Source: Nemania diffusa (lineage: Eukaryota > Ascomycota > Sordariomycetes > Xylariales > Xylariaceae). Taken from it: a stretch of 64,000 nucleotides of DNA. Numbering within the stretch: the first letter of the stretch is position 1; each line of letters begins with the position of its first letter. The notes under the pieces are model-generated. The model ran no database searches. It saw only the letters and a list, made by a program, of their open reading frames with translations, and was not told the origin of the DNA. The stretch spans positions 4,255,501-4,319,500 of the forward strand of contig JBBPUQ010000007.1 in NCBI GenBank assembly GCA_038501195.1, read 5' to 3'. Of this stretch, positions 1-13,837 are shown in pieces. The position numbers and the translations under genes were made by a program.

Positions 1-1823
1 CTTTGGTGTCTTGTCTTTCGTCGCCTTTACCTTCTTGTCTTTAGCCTTGGTAGAAGGCTTTTTCGACGGGGTGGGGTTGGATATGGCTGAGGAACTAGGT
101 GTTTGGAGAGGAGAATGTTTCTTCGCGCTGGATACTTGGGTGGACAGTTCCGCCTTTAAACGCTTCGTTGCCTTAGTCTCATCCCCGGGATGCTTTCGCT
201 TCCGATCTCCATTTGTCATCCCTGACTTCGCTGATTTCGTCTGGCTGGCGGGGGCAGCCGATGGGAGCGGCGTAGTCATCTCCACATCAGAGTCACTCTC
301 TGACTCGCCCTCTGAGCTTGAAGAAGACTCTACTCGAGTGGTAGTCTTCGCTTGAGAAAGAGATGGATTTGCGGGTATTAATCCTGTCGGGGTTATGCGA
401 GGAAGTGCGGGGGCGGGGGCCGGGACACCAATAGGTGTATAGCGGACTTTGAGGCCTTCGGGCTGTTCTCGAATGGGCTTGGGTACCGGCACATAATTAT
501 TAGTAGCAGTAGCCTGAACCTCACCGCCAGGTCCGAACTTAGCCATGCGCCGTAGGTGGACAGTAGAGTCGATATTGTGGTTCACTATGATCATTAGCTT
601 CGTGGCAACCGATCCGGGACATATGGCCTACAAGATGTGTATTTATCACCACCGGTAGAGGGAATGAGTAACTGAATCTGGGTATTTGTGGCATACGACT
701 CCAGATCCAGGCCGTAGTTGTCGCCTTCGTGTGTCAGCAAGGGTGCTCCCTTGGTGGCCTTGGAGAGATCGATCTCCATATCCTTTAGCACGGTAATAGG
801 AAGAGAAGCCGGTGCGGTGAAATACCACACTTGCTTGCCCTCTAAATTGGCGTTGCTGAAGAAGTCGGCGACCTCCTTGCCAGGGTTGCTGGATGAGGCT
901 TTGCGTAGCATAAAGTCGGAGTTGTTTAGCCACTGAGGTCTTGACCTACACCGATAGTATGATTAGATGAAGTTATAGGAGACTTGGAGTAGAGTTGGTG
1001 GATGCAGAACTCACATCTGAGAAGTTGACTCCATTGCGGCGTCTGTGCCATTGGTTCTCGCGACAGCCGTCTTACCACCATCGCCCTCGTCATCGCTCTC
1101 ACTGCCACTCTCGCTCTCCTCCTCCTCGCTGGAGGAATCTTGGGTAGTCGTAACAGGTCCTTTCGTAGAGCCGTTTCCGTTGACTTGAGCACCAGTGCGA
1201 GGTGTGTCTTCGTCGTCGCTTGAGCTATCGCTATCCTCGCTATCCTCGCTCTCTTCGCTTTCTGAAGCATTGCCATTGACAACCTTCTTATTTGCAGCCT
1301 TTACACCGTTGCTAGGGCCACTGCTCTGGCTACTGCTTCCACTTTTGGCCTTGCTCGCACTAGATTTGATTTGGCTTGCGACGGGCTTGCTGGTAGAATC
1401 AGATGTTTCTGACTCGGATTCGGACTCAGACGAGGAATCGGATGAGGAATCATCGGCGGGCTTTTGTGCAGATGTCGGAGTCCCCCCTCTCTGTACGGGT
1501 TTTGCAGGTGTTGCTGCTACTGGCTTAGCTCCATTGACCTTCGTTCCGGTAGTTTTATTCTGCTTTGCAGCTTGTTTCGCAAGGAACTTGGCGCGTGCGG
1601 CACCGATATCGTCTTCACCGTCGCTGCCATTGGCACTTTCGGCGGAGGAGGAGCTGTCGCTGTCGCTGTCGCTGCTACTGCTGGAATCTTGGACGGGCTT
1701 CTTGGAATCACGCGCACGCGCAAGTGGAGCTTTCGCCTTCGCAGAGGCGCTGTTCTTCTTCTCCTGGCGCACTTTGCTGGCCATGCTGCTCAGCGAGCCG
1801 ATGTTGGCCTTTGTGTTCCTCAT
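1..1823 (-). CDS. RNA polymerase I subunit RPA34/RPA34.5-like protein (partial, runs off left edge)
   Basis: Three exons on the minus strand: 1823-1015, 945-632 and 584 to beyond base 1. The introns are 946-1014 (GTGAGT...TGTAG) and 585-631 (GTAGGC...CTAATGATCATAG). The frame stays open across both, giving 569 visible codons. Residues 1-270 are an acidic Ser/Asp/Glu-rich tail with Lys blocks. The second exon holds the recognisable core (PQWLNNSDFML, EGKQVWYFTAPASLPI), which resembles fungal RPA34.5, the Pol I-specific subunit that dimerises with RPA49. The last visible part is Lys-rich, as expected of a nucleolar protein. The C-terminus lies outside the window. A second in-frame Met at codon 14 (1784) could be the true start. 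The gene is divergent from a GRC3-like gene, another rRNA-biogenesis factor. The family call rests on remembered motifs; the gene structure is seen directly. Confidence 0.8.
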
Positions 1824-2395
1824 TGTGCTAGATCACATCCAGGTCGGCGCGCGAAGAGTATGTGCTTGTGAGGGTGGTGTGTAATCGGCGAATGTTGGAG
1901 AGTGGATTGGCAGTGTTGAAGAATCGCGAAGTGCAAGTGGGCGTGTGAATCGGGTCACAAGAATTTTTTTGGAGCTCGAGATTTATTAACACGCGCCGGC
2001 GCCAGCCTCTTTAATTGATGGCACGCTAGTTTAGTGCCTACCGACAGATTCACTACGTACAGTAGCCCGTAGCTGCCCGTAGGTGCTGTAGTTACCCGGC
2101 TTAGTGGGGCAAGCGGCAGGAAGCTATCCACTATTAAGTACCTGGGGAGTACCGGAACAATACGTGTGCCGGCGCATTTCATGGATAGGTACCTAGGTAG
2201 GTACCTGTAGTGTTAATATGTGGGGTGAATAGTGGGCGTCAAAATCCATTCATCTACATGTGCTATGAGAAGTGCTTGACTTTCTCAGCCATGTTTGATA
2301 AATTCTCATGCGTAAAATTCAAATCTACCCTTTTAATTTAGATCTAGTGAAACCACTCTCTCATCTTATTACGAGTGAACTAGTTATAAAAAACC
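1824..2395. promoter_or_regulatory. Divergent promoter between two nucleolar genes
   Basis: 572 bp without a gene, between the starts of the RPA34-like (minus) and GRC3-like (plus) genes. It holds direct copies of GCCCGTAG (about 2066-2083) and a palindromic run of GGTACC/CCTAGG units at 2186-2207. No TATA box is obvious. Confidence 0.5.
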
Positions 2396-4874
2396 ATGTC
2401 TACTAGCAAAAGAAGGAGATTGAGCACGGAAGAATCACCCCAACGTAGGTCCTCTTTCTGTCTATCTCTATCAATGTATCTATCATCTATTCTAACTCTG
2501 TGCTTAGCTATGAGTGCTTTCGCCCTTCGGAAAAAACTACTTGCTCAGCAGAGTCAAGTTCAATCACCTCTAACCGATGAAGATAATGCTACTGTCGTGA
2601 CTAGTATCTCAAAAGTTACTGGGGTAGTTACTCCTTCGCAGAAGAAGGTCAGGAAGACTAGAACAACGAGACATATCTCAGTCGAACAAAACGAGGCTTC
2701 TCCCCGGTCGGGTGAAGTACCACCAACCGAAAGATCTGTTGGGGCGACAGCATCTAGTCCAAGCCAAGCTGAGCAAGTACCAAGGGGTCTATCCCCTTCC
2801 TTGCTCGACGAGGAGGAAGGGAATTACGACCTTAATTGCCCGACTCAGCCCATCAATTTCTCGAGCTTCCGTCCTTCGAAAAGTAATTTTCGTACAAGAA
2901 GTAATGGGGTAGCCCAGTTAAAGCTCGACGAGGGAGAGGTTTGTTTCTGTCTCGATACTACTAATGACATACGCTAATGCAGCATAGAGGTTGGTGATAT
3001 TTGGAAGCTATGGCATCCGAGTAGAATCTGGCGAGGTTACTGTATATGGTGCGACTTTAGGGGCGTCAGGTAGTGTATCCTGGGTCCATGCACCGCAGTC
3101 TCATGCTCTTCCAGTCATTCGATCCACCAATTACACGACTTTGGAACTTCACCCACATCCTGGTGCTGAGGATCTGAAAGACTTGAGAACATTCTCACCT
3201 TTATTTCGAAAGCTTTGGTGGGAGGGCTCTAGTTCGCCCTCTCATGACGAGGGCTCCAGATCTGGTGAGACATACCGAATCGTAAGCTTTATGTGACCCC
3301 CTCAATCCCGAATCAGTGAAACTCATCCTTGGTAGCTTTATACATCTGAAGACGGGCCCAAAAGGGCTATTCTGCAAGATTTAAAAGCACCGCCCGAGTG
3401 GAATCGAGAAGTAGCAAAGCTCGTCGCTTCGAAGAGCTCGGCGCCCTCCTCCGTCATTATAACAGGCCCGAAATCATCCGGAAAATCCACTTTTGGCAAG
3501 ATTTTGACAAATCGCCTACTTACCGGCACACAGGCCCACGCCAAGAGACCAAGCAATGGCGGAGTCGTCATTCTCGATCTCGACCCGGGGCAACCGGAAT
3601 ATTGCGTCCCTGGCCAGATAGCTCTCATCCTGGTCACCATGCCCGTGCTGTCTCCATCCTTTTGCCGACCCCTCGATGCCCCCGGCATCCGCACAATTAG
3701 GTCACATGCTCTAGCTTCACTTTCTCCGGCCTCCGATCCCGACCTATACACCGAGATGGCCCTGGATCTCATCACCCATTACCGGAATGCGTTCGGCTCA
3801 TATCCCCTTGTCATTAATACACCAGGTTGGATTCAAGGCACTGGTTTGGACTTATTAGTTTCGCTCATTAGTGAACTACGTCCTTCTGAAGTAGTGTATA
3901 TGTCTCTAACAGGGCCTGCCGATGCCGTAGAAGCTCTTGGAGGAGCTTGTAAAACCGCCCACTTCTTAACTCTCCCATCCCAGCCCAGTCAGAATGGCCT
4001 TCGGACCGCCACCCATCTACGCTCTATGCAAACGACAGCCTATTTCCATGCAGAATCAGTGCCGAGCGATAACAGTGCCCGCTGGTTCAAGAGACCACTT
4101 ACCGCTATGACACCATGGCAGGTCCACTTTAGAAGTGCGAGTCGTGGCATCTTTGGAATTCTATGTTATGACTTTCAGACACAGCCGGACCTCGTAGCTG
4201 ATGCAATCAACGGCAATGTTCTAGCTGCCGTTGAAGTTGAAAGCGCGAAGGCGTTTCGTGATATTGAAACCTATCGATATATGCTAAACGGTGCAGGCGA
4301 CGAGGCAGCCCCTGGATCTCCAATGGATTTGGATGTTGGCGAGATTGACCAAACTAAAGTGCCATCTCTAGAACTTCTCCAGCAGAAGATCACAACTCTG
4401 ACGCCTGAAGGTATACCGTTTATTGATACATCGCACGGGCTTACCCTCGATCCCCGATATTCACGCAGTCTTGGATTGGTCTTGATTCGTGGGATCGATA
4501 TTAAAAATGGGGATCTTCATCTTCTAAGTCCCATAACGACAAGCCAAGTCGAAGAAGTGAGAGCAAGAGGAGGGCAGATTGTTCTCGTGAGTGGAAAATT
4601 TGACCCGCCAAGCTGGGCGTATACAGAAGACCTATATTTCCAGTCTGCGGACGATGATATTGATGGTAATGAACGAATTGGATTGGATAGCCAAGCAGGA
4701 GAGGTTGGAGTCGGTTCGGAGAAGACGACGGGAGACAAGACCGTCGCTGACTACAGTAGCGCAGGATCAGTACCCTGGATTGAAGTGCTCGAAAGGAACC
4801 AAAAGCGCGGCGCTGGTTCGAAAGTATGGAGGGTTCGCCGCGATCTAGGGCGTGTCGGGAATGCCGCAGATTGA
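2396..4874 (+). CDS. GRC3: Polynucleotide 5'-hydroxyl-kinase, GRC3/NOL9 family
   Basis: Four exons: 2396-2444, 2508-2938, 2988-3281 and 3336-4874, totalling 2313 nt or 770 aa, with clean in-frame joins. The N-terminal MSAFALRKKL stretch is typical of filamentous-fungal Grc3. A Walker A P-loop lies at about residues 301-309 (TGPKSSGKS), followed by VVILDLDPGQPEY, the Walker B-like segment of the CLP1/NOL9 kinases. The family phosphorylates RNA 5'-OH ends and acts with Las1 in rRNA ITS2 processing in the nucleolus. It also supports Pol I termination in yeast. Length and domain order match an intact family member. Alternative starts are unlikely because the first exon splices precisely into the conserved N-terminus. 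Nothing looks damaged. Confidence 0.92.
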
Positions 4875-5413
4875 TCCCGATTTTGGCTAGTTGCACCGTT
4901 CGGCTACGTCAGTCGGCGAACAAGCCCCCCGCGGGCCAACAAGATCCAATGATTAGCACAATTATAAGTGTAGAAGAGTGTACTATGTACGTATCGTTAC
5001 GAGTCTATTGCCTGTCTAAGAAAGCCACTCGCTAGCTACCCGTTTCTTACATCAAAACCCACTCCCATACGCCCCCGCCAAACCCACCCCGGCCTTTGTC
5101 ATGCTTGATCATCACTTCTAATTCACCAATTCTTCTTGGTCATACGTATTAAGCCAGGACCATGCATGTTGGCGGCGGGAAGATGCATTCTTCATCGATC
5201 TCGCCCTGCCTCATTCGCGTGGCCATGCGACAACGGCCAATTTGACTAACTAGGAACAACCATGAAAGACGCATTTGGTGAATGAGATCAACGCGCCATT
5301 TCCATAATTCGCTCGACCGCTCGGTCTTAAGTTCTAGTAGATCCAGCTCTTTGTTCACCTAGAAATATCAGGAAGATGATATCGCAAAAACTCGGCGACC
5401 AACAACACCGAAC
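4875..5413. other. Intergenic, GRC3 3' side and promoter of FAD monooxygenase 1
   Basis: 539 bp. A C-rich tract lies at 5056-5095. I see no gene, and none of the ACTCGGG motif found before other cluster genes. Confidence 0.4.
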
Positions 5414-7857
<2,444 letters not shown>

Positions 7858-8700
7858 CGGGATGAGGGGAGGATTTTCACATGTGATTTGTGTTTTGTAG
7901 TTTGGTCTCCTTTTAATGACTACTTGACTTATCTACTTCGTACTATGTACACCGTCAACTACCATCGCGATTAACGGCATTGTTTTCTACAGCAAGTATC
8001 ATCAACAAGATTTTTAGTGATCGGCCCTTTAAGACATATCTGCCTTTGATGGCGGGATTCCCGGTTCATGTATTATAGATAGAACTTGCCACGTCCACAG
8101 TTCCCCCAGGGAGGACAGCGGAGAGGATATTATCCCGCACCGACGTTAAAGATAACAATGAGACGGAGAAAAGCGACGCCACTAATACTCGTATAGTATT
8201 AACAGCGGTGTATATAGTACGCACCAAACAACAACAACAAAACGCCTTTGATGGGTAGCTTATTGCATATGTGATATATCAAGAGGATGCATTCTCACCA
8301 AGATGCACATGAAAGACATGGTTAGCACCGATCGGCTTGAGCCCAATAGTTTCCTCTAATGCCGAGATGAAGCCCGTATCTTTGTCACGAAACCCGATAG
8401 TCCGGGTTCGTCTCAGCCACCAACGTGGGAAAATCACACCTCTTTGTTAGTCCCATGTTTCTTTACTTGTTTACATGTCTCATTTCAATGCTACATAATT
8501 TCGTCATTTTTATCAAAATAGATACTTAGTAATCGCGTTGATTATCTAGAAGTCTAGGTTCTATCATATAGAAAATGGGACTGAGGCTCTCTATAAACGA
8601 AAAGAGATAGAGAAGTTAAACTTGGCTCTAATATAGTCTCTAATCTAGAAAATTTAAAGACTACGTATGCTAGATTTAATGTGATAAACTACTTTTCCAA
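7858..8700. other. Convergent 3' intergenic region
   Basis: 843 bp between the convergent monooxygenase 1 and Myb genes. It is AT-rich towards 8500-8690. I see no coding signal, tRNA or repeat with defined ends. Confidence 0.4.
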
Positions 8701-10234
8701 TCAATTGATCTCTATCTTTGTCTTCCCCTTGAGAGATTTCGTTAGGTCCAGCAGACTGTGAAGCGTGTCTCGATTGCAGCCATCAATCACGAGTGTAACC
8801 CTCCCCACGCTGCTCTCAACTGGAGCCTCTATGTTCTCAGTTGCTCTACTCTCGTCTGTGCAGCTAGTCCCACAACTATCTGTCCGCATCGGGGCTAAGA
8901 GATCATCTCCTAGGACATTGCTCTGCATTCCAAAGCTCGAGTCGACGACCATGGCGTCTTGGGTGGTTATCTCGGGGTTAAAGACGAGGTCAGTCCACGA
9001 GATTGACTCAGATACTTGTTTGTCCGAAGTTGTAGTCTTTTGTGTTATCCGTGCCCGTTTGCGCGATTCTTCTGGGTTCGCCAAGCCCTCGCCCTTGGGC
9101 ATGTACCCGCCGGGTAGGATATCGTCTACAATGGAATTATTGAACTGGTCTATCCAGATACCAGAATTGTCCAATGCGTTTACCCAATTCATCGTCAAGT
9201 CCTGGTGGATTAGAGAATCTATTGCCGAGTCTTCGCTTGAGTTTCGTTTGTGGCCGTCCAGATCAAAGTGTTCCCCCACTATACTAGGGTCCTCCATGTC
9301 GATGTTGTAATCCAGGTTGAAGGACCCCGAACTTGGGGATAAGCACACACTTTCACCCTTGCTGTATGTGCCCTTGGCCTTACGGGTTAAACCCGTGTAC
9401 CTAAAGTACAGTAAGCTTCCTATCTACAGTGCGAAGAGCAACCGAGGTACCTACCTATTCTTCAATTCGTTTGTTGATCGTCTCAAAAAGTTCTGCTCTT
9501 GAAACATTTTCCATTCCCGACCGTTCTCTCGCACGAGGTTCAAAAGCAGTTCATCCTATTTCATAGCACTTAGTATCAGATGTGGATTTCATTCATTCCA
9601 CATGATTCCTCACTGACTTCTTCTACTGTCCATCCTCCGTGTTCAAGATTTGGGTTGAGTTTTGACTGCCAGCGCTTAGCGCACTCTAAACGTAATGAGG
9701 ATCGTCAGTCGTCGTACAATTATTAAACTTATACGTATGCTACTGGAATAGCTGGACTTACGGTCGGGGCTTCGGTATCCAACTTCGTTGGCAATCAGTG
9801 TCCATCTTGAGCGGAGATGTTAGCGTCGAACTTAGTAACGATACACCGACGGGGACAGACTTGATGAAGTAGCCTTACCTCTGGCCATACCTGTCGACGG
9901 CATCCAGCAAGGACTCGTCCTCGTGCTTGTTCCAAGGCCCTTTTTTGAGGCTGCCACAGACTTTGTTTACCCAGCGCTTGCGACAGTCCTTGTTCGTTCG
10001 GCCAGGGAGCTTTGCAGCAACACGATGCCAATCCTTCGTGTCGCCTGCCAACTCTATATCCAGATATACATTTAGTTTATGCGAATGGCTCTCTGCTGTT
10101 TGTGCATCGTGTAAAAACTGTGGCTGATGGTACTAACCTTGCCTTTGGGTCTCCTCATACAATATGCGGTCTTCTTCTTCCGACCATCGTTTCGGGACTC
10201 TTCTCTCCTTCGAATTCATACCGGTGATTGTCAT
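8701..10234 (-). CDS. Three-repeat Myb/SANT-type transcription factor
   Basis: Six exons on the minus strand: 10234-10138, 10044-9879, 9805-9762, 9685-9618, 9555-9455 and 9400-8701. They total 1176 nt or 391 aa and all splice phases agree. Three tandem Myb-like repeats are visible. The first (RWSEEEDRIL ... DWHRVAAKLPGRT ... CRKRWVNKV) covers about residues 16-60. The second is KGPWNKHEDESLLDAVDRYG, then RWTLIANEVGYRSPDQCAKRW. The third is GGWTVEEDELLLNLVRENG, then WKMFQEQNFLRRS. The rest is a low-complexity acidic/Ser region ending in a conserved-looking tail (VTLVIDGCNRDTLHSLLDLT). Similar small Myb proteins sit in fungal metabolite clusters, so it may be the local regulator. A second in-frame ATG at 10219 could be used. 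No zinc-cluster regulator was seen in the window. Confidence 0.85.
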
Positions 10235-12085
10235 AGCCCTTTTCTATTCATGGGGGCGATGTAATATTCAAATATGCCCTGACCACTTATCCTTGTGGGG
10301 AAGACCTCACAACCACTACCTTCCTTAGGTAGTGCAACCTAAGTGTATTTCGTTCCCTTTATCTTCATAGTGATATAGAGATAGTCTGTGTAGCTCTACT
10401 TCGCCCCTGAATCTGTGGCCAAAGAGGTATTATACTTATCTGATGGTATGACTAGTTCTCGATAAAGGGGTAACCTATTGATAATAAATTGATAATGACT
10501 AACACAGTAGAACGAGAAAGAGATTAATAAATCCAGGGCAAGTTGAAAAAAGCGAGTAAAAGACCCTTACTACCTGAATAGAAAGCAGGACATCCCCTTT
10601 GCCGCTTTGGGATAGTAATTAAGTCTGCACTGTCGGCGGGTTGTAGGAATTCCCGAGCATTTAGATTATGACAGAACTTCAAAGGATGTTTTCTTCACAA
10701 TTTATTACCTGTAACTTACCTGCTTGTCAAGATATCTTTTTCAAAGGTAGCATCAGTCAAGAGGACCGAGCGAATAGGAGTAATCCACCGACATCATCAC
10801 TTATGTACTGAGTAGTAAGATTAAACTATGTACCATGCATTTGCATGTGGGTACTATGCCGGCTGCTATGTACCGTGCATGATCATGCGCGTGCATAACT
10901 CTACAATGGTACGATTATTGTTTCTTCCGACTAAGATAAAGAGGTATAGATCAGCGTCGAGATTTAACCTAACAATCAACAGCACTGAACAAAAGGCTGA
11001 GCAACAAAGGAGCTGGACAAACAAATGTTACCTAGGATCAGCAAGATGGTTCCATATGTCCGGCACCCCATTTCATGTGACTTGTTTCAAACTAAGACAT
11101 CGAGCTTTTTATGACGAAAACAAAAGAAAGCAGATACCTAGGGAATATGCCGAGGTCATTTAATAGACGTCGTGAGAGCTAGAGAAACTGAAAGATTGCC
11201 GCCATATCGAACCTATCGCGATGAAAATAATCAAGAAATTTGGTAAGGAACAGCCGGTTTCGCTCCTGTCAGAAATTCATCCGACCGTATAAAGGAACTT
11301 TCCGGGGTTCATCACAATTGTTTCACCGCGGGCCTAGGCCTACATATGCTAGTCAGATTAGTCTGTAGATCCTATAAGGGAAGGTATATGTATGGCGAGG
11401 AGGATCATGTCTCACGGTAGTTGCATGTCAATCACTGCCACTCCACCTCGTCTACAACATCATGAATATCCACCTTCACACATTCAAGAGTTAAGGATTC
11501 AAACCCTCGCTGTTTTCCCCGCGGAGAACAATGGGTTTTCGTCTAAAATGTAGGCTCCCTGTTAATTAGGGGTGCCCATCAGGGATGTCGCTTACGGCTT
11601 CGGCGCGCTTTATCTATCAGATCAGACAAAGCGATTAGGGGTCTGGTGTGGCCGGGCTAGTGCGGTGCACTGTTAACTTGTGGAAGTTGTAGAGTCTAGA
11701 GTACTCGGCTTGAGTGAAGGTTTGACTTAGATTTCTTGTAGTGCTTGAAGGTTTTGTTTTACCCTCCTGGCGCTTGTAGTGAGGAAGTTGGCATAAAGGT
11801 GTGGCTGGAGATAGGGGCTAATTACCGCCGGGGTGAATAAGCTAGGAGGTACGTAGGCTAGGAATCCGTCTCCGTATTCGATGTCCCCGCCCCCGCCTCC
11901 GTCTTATGCATGGGATCTCCCTCATCTTATCTTTTACGGCTTTAAACTCTGCAGCACTACAATCGGTCCCGAGCATTACAGATGCGGCAGTGACGCTAGG
12001 AGTGCGACCTTAGCTCCTTAGAGTTTGTAGCCTGCCGGTTGACTTTAATAGATGTAACCCACCAGCCCGCCGTAGTTTATCGCCA

Positions 12086-12107
12086 CGGACCGGTCCGGAC
12101 CCGAGTA
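12086..12107. promoter_or_regulatory. Candidate cluster regulatory site (perfect 12-bp palindrome plus shared motif)
   Basis: 12086-12097 is a perfect palindrome (CGGACCGGTCCG). It overlaps TCCGGACCCGAGTA at 12094-12107, which recurs base for base at 22077-22090 before the PKS. It lies about 330 bp upstream of the dehydrogenase start. CGG-containing sites are typical zinc-cluster binding sites; the binding factor is unknown. Confidence 0.45.
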
Positions 12108-12150
12108 ACCATAGTATGTTACTTCAAATATCTTTGGCAAGCGTCTATTT

Positions 12151-12163
12151 ACTCGGGGTTTAG
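12151..12163. promoter_or_regulatory. Second ACTCGGG motif upstream of the dehydrogenase
   Basis: ACTCGGGGTTTAG. The first 11 bases recur at 29141-29151 upstream of the secreted cupin-like gene. It is about 270 bp before the dehydrogenase start. Confidence 0.35.
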
Positions 12164-12429
12164 TTCTACAATCGAAAATAGTATTCTCATCGCCGGGGAA
12201 CAAACCGAAGTAAGCGTACTAGGAGCTAAGCTATCGGCGCATAAAGTCCGTAAATGTGGCAGCTAAGCACTATCTCGGGAGAGCGATGCTGTTATAGCAG
12301 GTGAGTAATGCAGACACACCTTACTTGCTCAATTTCACCGGGGTTTCTGAGTGGTATCAGCTTCACCGCATTTGACATAGGCCATAATTGGAAGCCTATA
12401 GTTACTTTACTATAGTCACACCGCACACC

Positions 12430-13338
12430 ATGCCCAAACCGGTTCGTGCAAATAGCACAAATAGTGCTAGGTGTAAGAATGTTTGGCTCGTCACCGGTTG
12501 CTCCTCAGGGGGGCTAGGTCACTCCATCGCCCTCGCGGCTCTTGACCGAGGCGACATCGTCATTGCTACAACGCGCGACGTATCTACGCTCTCTTCGCTG
12601 TCGGAACGCGGCGCCCTGACGAGGAGTTTAGACGTGACGTGGCCTGACGCCTTGCTCTCTGCGGCCGTCGAAGAATTCGCGTTGCGCACCCACGGCCGGA
12701 TCGACATTCTCGTTAATAACGCAGGGTACATCCTGACGGGCGGTGTCGAAGAGTGCAGCCGCGAGGAGGTGCGCGCGATATTCGACACCAACGTGTTCGG
12801 CCAGCTTAACATGATACGCGCCGTGCTGCCGTTCATGCGCCGGCAGCGTTCCGGCGTTATCGCCAACTTGGGCAGCATCGGCGGGTGGCATGGCACACCC
12901 GGTGCAGGACTCTACTGCGCGAGCAAGGCAAGCGCATCGCTCCTGTCTGAGGCGTTGCGCGGTGAGGTCGCGCATCTCGGTATCGACGTCGTAGCTATTG
13001 AGCCGGGATATACCCGCACAAATTTCCTAGTTCAAGGTCACCAGCGGCGTGCCGAAAAGGTCATCGAGGACCTTGCTGAGGGCGTCGACCCAACCATTAA
13101 GGCTCTCAGTGCTTATAGTTTGAAACAACCAGGCGACCCAGACAAAGCGGCCCAGCTGATTGTCGAGGCACTCACAGGGAGTGGCCGGTGTACGGAGCGT
13201 CAACTCCCACAGAGGCTACTGGTTGGCGAAGACGCGTACAAAATTGTGAGCGGACACATAGAAGCACATCAGAGTAATTGGAAGGCTTGGGAAGACCTAG
13301 CAACAGCGACGAATTGCGATGATGTAAAAGATGCATAG
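12430..13338 (+). CDS. Short-chain dehydrogenase/reductase (classical SDR)
   Basis: Single exon. The frame opens at an ATG at 12388 (316 aa), but the Met at 12430 (302 aa) gives a normal SDR N-terminus and is preferred. Counting from 12388, seen are the nucleotide-binding TGCSSGGLG (about residues 36-44), NNAG (110-113), catalytic Ser163 in NLGSIGG, and YCASK giving Tyr176 and Lys180. The segment IEPGYTRTNFL follows. It probably oxidises or reduces an alcohol/carbonyl with NAD(P)H. It stands alone between the Myb gene and the O-methyltransferase pseudogene and carries two copies of the shared promoter motif upstream. That supports, but does not prove, a role in the PKS pathway. It is rich in CG dinucleotides and has no sign of decay. 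Confidence 0.88.
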   Translation: MPKPVRANSTNSARCKNVWLVTGCSSGGLGHSIALAALDRGDIVIATTRDVSTLSSLSERGALTRSLDVTWPDALLSAAVEEFALRTHGRIDILVNNAGYILTGGVEECSREEVRAIFDTNVFGQLNMIRAVLPFMRRQRSGVIANLGSIGGWHGTPGAGLYCASKASASLLSEALRGEVAHLGIDVVAIEPGYTRTNFLVQGHQRRAEKVIEDLAEGVDPTIKALSAYSLKQPGDPDKAAQLIVEALTGSGRCTERQLPQRLLVGEDAYKIVSGHIEAHQSNWKAWEDLATATNCDDVKDA

Positions 13339-13837
13339 CTAATATGTATAACTAATGTATATTTACCTAGTAACGTTTATTTAACCAGCTTTAGGGTCAA
13401 GTCAAAACCTCGCAAAAATAAAAAAGCAGGAAACACAGCTGAGCTGCCTGCAAACATGACTATCGGCTTAATTAGGGTTTTTTTTTTACTTATACTTCAC
13501 TCGCTTGTCGCTCAAAGTAAGGACCACGAGGGAGAAAAGGAGGATATTCAGCAGCGTTAATTAGCCCAACGAAATTTGAGATTGACGACGTTGTTTATCT
13601 TTTTATTGTTTCTAGTGACAGTACAGACTCCCTATCAATCATAACGTAGATAAGAAATGACACACTTGTGTTGAAGTAACCGTGGCGGCGCTATTCATTG
13701 TAGCGCGTCCATACAAAATCATACATAATCATCGAGAATCAACCAAGTTCTTATCATCAGATTTGCTCTCCCTAATAAGTCGCAATCTTTGCCTTAAGGA
13801 GAATATCGGCGCAATTTCATAAATCAACAATTTTATC
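13339..13837. other. Intergenic, between SDR and O-methyltransferase pseudogene
   Basis: 499 bp of AT-rich sequence with a poly-T run at about 13479-13487. Nothing else supported. Confidence 0.4.

Larger units (their letters stand above)
10235..12387. other. 2.15-kb intergenic region
   Basis: No gene supported. Short open frames here (for example 10828-11163) lack family resemblance and codon character. Around 10828-10895 there are several overlapping GTACCATGCAT/ATGCATGATCATGC short palindromes. The last 300 bp contains the candidate regulatory motifs listed separately. Confidence 0.4.

Noticed and set aside
1195..1884. 229-codon plus-strand open frame opposite the RPA34-like gene
   Set aside because: It is the mirror of the Ser/Asp/Glu-rich exon and consists of Leu/Ser runs; the minus strand has spliced, conserved coding sequence.
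10828..11163. 111-codon open frame in the long intergenic region
   Set aside because: Composition is random-looking, no family, no splice partner and no promoter.
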